This document shows positions 63,601 to 64,000 of a stretch of 64,000 nucleotides of DNA, one piece after another. Below the pieces are notes generated by a model, which saw nothing but the letters and a program-made list of their open reading frames with translations, did no database searches and was not told the DNA's origin. Both the position numbers and the translations under genes were made by a program. The DNA comes from Saprospiraceae bacterium (GTDB lineage: Bacteria; Bacteroidota; Bacteroidia; Chitinophagales; Saprospiraceae): contig JAHBTU010000003.1 of NCBI GenBank assembly GCA_019638455.1, positions 1,054,001-1,118,000 of the forward strand, written 5' to 3'. Every line of letters begins with the position of its first letter. Positions within the stretch are counted from its first letter, which is position 1.

Positions 63601-64000
63601 TCTACACCGAGCTTCCGAACAACACCTCTTGGCGCTTCGTGGACAAGTCGTTCGCGTTCCCCAACACGGCCAACCCGTTCCAGACGCAGTTCCCCGAAAT
63701 CAAGACGGTGAGCGGCTCCGCGGTTGACCAGTTGAACGAGGACTTCGTGGCGGTGAAGGTTGGCGACGTGAACGGCACGGCCATCACGAGCTCGCTGCTG
63801 TCGGGCGACGACCGCACGGCCGGCACGCTGCTGTTCGACGTGGACGACCGCGAGTTGCGCGCGGGCGAGCTGGCGACGGTGACGTTCCGCGCCGCCGAGC
63901 GCGTGCAGGGCTGGCAGTTCACGCTGAACCTGTCGGGTCTTGAGGTGGCCTCCATCGAGGAGGGCGAGAAAGTGAAGGCGTCGAACTTCGGCGTGTTCGC
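57696..64000 (+). CDS. Giant secreted multidomain protein, 3' end outside the window
   Basis: The ATG at 57696 opens a frame with no stop up to 64000 (at least 2101 codons). Signal peptide: residues 1-37 (ends VANAQ). A beta-sandwich follows (about 55-230), then HYR-like segments (NEAPTITCPSNVTLNLAPG, about 335; KAGPAISCPADLTVS, about 1045). A proprotein-convertase P-type domain lies at about 711-864 (TNHTWVGDISARLTSPSG). There is a dockerin-like pair of Asp-rich loops (about 1910-1970) and a cohesin-like start (about 2044). It is probably a T9SS surface or matrix protein. Codon third positions become strongly G/C near 60,540-60,900. A 1035-codon antisense ORF here is a by-product of that bias. 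Confidence 0.9.
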   Translation, partial: MIKKFTQSITSSASLYATKWLLVLGLPFLVSQVANAQLPYVATACADPYVVAQGQAGTTLIGTGDDVQFTVALPFTFAFYGINYTQIRVSTNGFVVFQPGTDRGLGNIALPTAIAGAALYPFWDDLIASAVAAPLSGVYQRVDGVAPNRIFTIEWFEIGHFAAVAGQHITFQTRLFENGNRIQFKYLDVVFGGSQAGFDNGLSATVGLEGELPAPRPFTQVGFNSNFLTNGQCIEFVQPASCNPIAGPTQNVGTALGTCVGSATVAIPTFSPAGCANGTSVGLRYSVNGGAFIVVPLPAANVTITGLPKGTNVITWQTFVVSNGATSGTANQIINVADNEAPTITCPSNVTLNLAPGFCAALYSYNVTAVDNCPVTADGSAANIITADPGFGQAGHMFTVENLQPFPITINSFDFNIRPGLASITVEVWATTTATTHVGNQTNQAAWTKIGPNQVLNAPFVLLNLRNVSAAPGIVIPANSSRGIYVTSQQFFAGGPLVAQMGQTGFIQDANIRINKTTGNLVNYPFGTPNVFPDFIFAGRVNYSFAVDPLMLVAGLPSGSEFPIGTTTNIWKATDLAGNMSTCSFTVTVNEFPNPISSLICNDFVNVSLDASCTLVLNADQILEGGPYGCYDDYIVQLDKVPPFGNGPWVPGVLGPQDIGKTYAVRVVDPETGNSCWGNLLVEDKLAPVLVCTNKTVACNSDLNPAAPSVPITASGSANFSILDATTTTTNINIPTNATITDVNVVFRTNHTWVGDISARLTSPSGTVVQLFDRPGVPATAFGCANDGIDVVFDDQATLTAAQFENTCNATPPAIGPGTYQPINPLANFNGQNASGTWVLTVVDAAGGDAGPVSFVQINIAGNSQSPGFPNDLQLNVNVFPAGGGNYVVPAGAGSPALENCSDVTLSYLDTEVAQDCASGLTKRVNRKWTAVDASGNTKTCLQVISLQRPNLNDVVFPPDYDDVDAPALPCTAGYPTPQYVQGLGLQGFPTVFGSSDGCTINWTYIDTRVDICDGTYKVLREWKVIDWCAGQFLLHNQIIKVLDKAGPAISCPADLTVSTDPFSCCAIVNLPDVIIRDNCSRINNIGGMIIGIDPFTLDTIGMFPIGGQLTNFPGNNLWDLDTLGAFGLTPCLPAGTHTVIYQAEDDCGNTSTCSFRLTVRDYVPPVAACTEFTVVSIGVDDPYDCYGPGGFLGVPPALGDCEFGGVTWVKASTFDQGSYDNCNNIKFTIQRMAPYSDCINSLNSINGFLPCDDQFPDFPSEFERAVAEQDSIKFYCCEVGTTQTVILRVYQLDAFGNFAIGPDGTPIHNTCMIDVLVQDKIKPVCISPANVTVSCEAFDPSLWAYGKPTVQDNCCLDENRVYQGQCGLEHSASYALFDTLCNRGTITRTFRVYDCHGQSTQCTQRIVVTYEQDYWIRFPNDVIVTVCDGTGNYGAPTFNGAQDCELLGVSFEDQVFTVVPDACFKIERTWTIINWCTYNPNANCVTVPNPEPNATANSPQNLTGPTVSPCGTPAPWAPTNVAIAPGQAPTNFCTFWSATANCYRYKQIIKIIDNQKPTVDCPASPVEYCDLSANDPLLWNQSYWWDGVSHDLCEGDAPLSITATDACSGANVNITYLLFLDLDGDGSMETVVSSNNPPAPGTVNYNNLGTPNYSGGTPRVFDGRPVPAAQIYRWAVHYTTSGTSRTAAVQWKTQAQLPTPANPNGTSGVVPQLPYGTHKIKWTITDGCGNEETCEYHFVVKDCKAPTVVCLHGLSVNIMPTKMITLWASDFLQYGEDNCTPSNLLKYGIRKAGQGTGFPVDALGNPITSVTFTCAELGQQPVELWVQDLAGNADFCLTYLDVQDNAGNCGNNNINVAGALKTEDAQGLADANVNLQSGAMSHFTMTDADGKYQFNGLVAQNAPYTLTPTKDDNPLNGVSTFDLVLISKHILGLEPLNSPYKMIAADANKSNSITTFDIVELRKLILGIYTELPNNTSWRFVDKSFAFPNTANPFQTQFPEIKTVSGSAVDQLNEDFVAVKVGDVNGTAITSSLLSGDDRTAGTLLFDVDDRELRAGELATVTFRAAERVQGWQFTLNLSGLEVASIEEGEKVKASNFGVF

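Noticed and set aside
1-64000. tRNA and rRNA genes
   Set aside because: I looked for cloverleaf arms and rRNA core sequences by eye and saw none; a covariance search would settle it.

Overview
The window looks like a chromosomal piece of a Bacteroidota organism, probably a Saprospiria relative (Haliscomenobacter/Lewinella type). The signs are secreted proteins with C-terminal type IX secretion (T9SS) sorting domains, a CHU_C-type adhesin, S74 tail-fibre paralogues, DUF3667 and CtlX proteins, LytTR signalling, and recurring TAnnTTTG promoter -7 boxes (TACCTTTG) in place of E. coli-type -10 boxes. The genus is an inference; no rRNA or tRNA gene was seen.

Bases 1-17325 are a complete type I-B CRISPR-Cas locus, transcribed leftward. 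In transcription order it holds a WYL regulator, cas6, a roughly 470-bp gap, cas8, cas7, cas5, cas3, cas4, a 1.7-kb block of 182-bp hairpin repeats with a GxxExxY gene, cas1, cas2, a leader, and an array with 74 repeats in view that runs off the left edge. The main discovery is in the cas6-cas8 gap. It holds a self-contained gene for a crRNA-like RNA on the opposite strand: a degenerate repeat that keeps the 8-nt 5' handle, a 29-nt guide, a second degenerate repeat, and a perfect intrinsic terminator. The guide's first 15 nt match a site 125 bp away at 12 of 15 positions. That site lies next to a plausible TCA PAM and over the -33 element of the predicted cas8 promoter, and two of the three mismatches (6 and 12) fall on positions that type I effectors leave unpaired. 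This is the architecture of CreA/CreR RNAs, so Cascade may repress its own operon here.

Bases 17863-24472 hold a T9SS cargo gene, three paralogous S74 tail-fibre proteins (two with collagen-like repeats), and small secreted or membrane proteins. Bases 24503-29601 hold a very large hybrid sensor kinase and its LytTR response regulator, separated by an IS1-family element with an 8-bp target duplication inserted exactly in the kinase stop codon.

Bases 29764-38772 encode a PLP-dependent deaminase, low-complexity secreted proteins, a Tat-exported class V aminotransferase, an enoyl-CoA hydratase, a GH25 lysozyme and an ArnT-like glycosyltransferase. Between the aminotransferase and the hydratase lies a 1.5-kb inverted structure of telomere-like GGGTTTGA repeats. 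Bases 38777-56461 hold a 1976-residue adhesin, PlsC, a 615-residue protein of unknown function, a phosphoesterase, GatB, DUF3667, CtlX, DUF6249, a GNAT acetyltransferase and a GH3-family enzyme. From 57216 to the right edge is a small secreted protein followed by a giant multidomain secreted protein (at least 2101 codons, unfinished) with a P-domain, a dockerin-like segment and a cohesin-like start. Its codon usage changes sharply part-way through.
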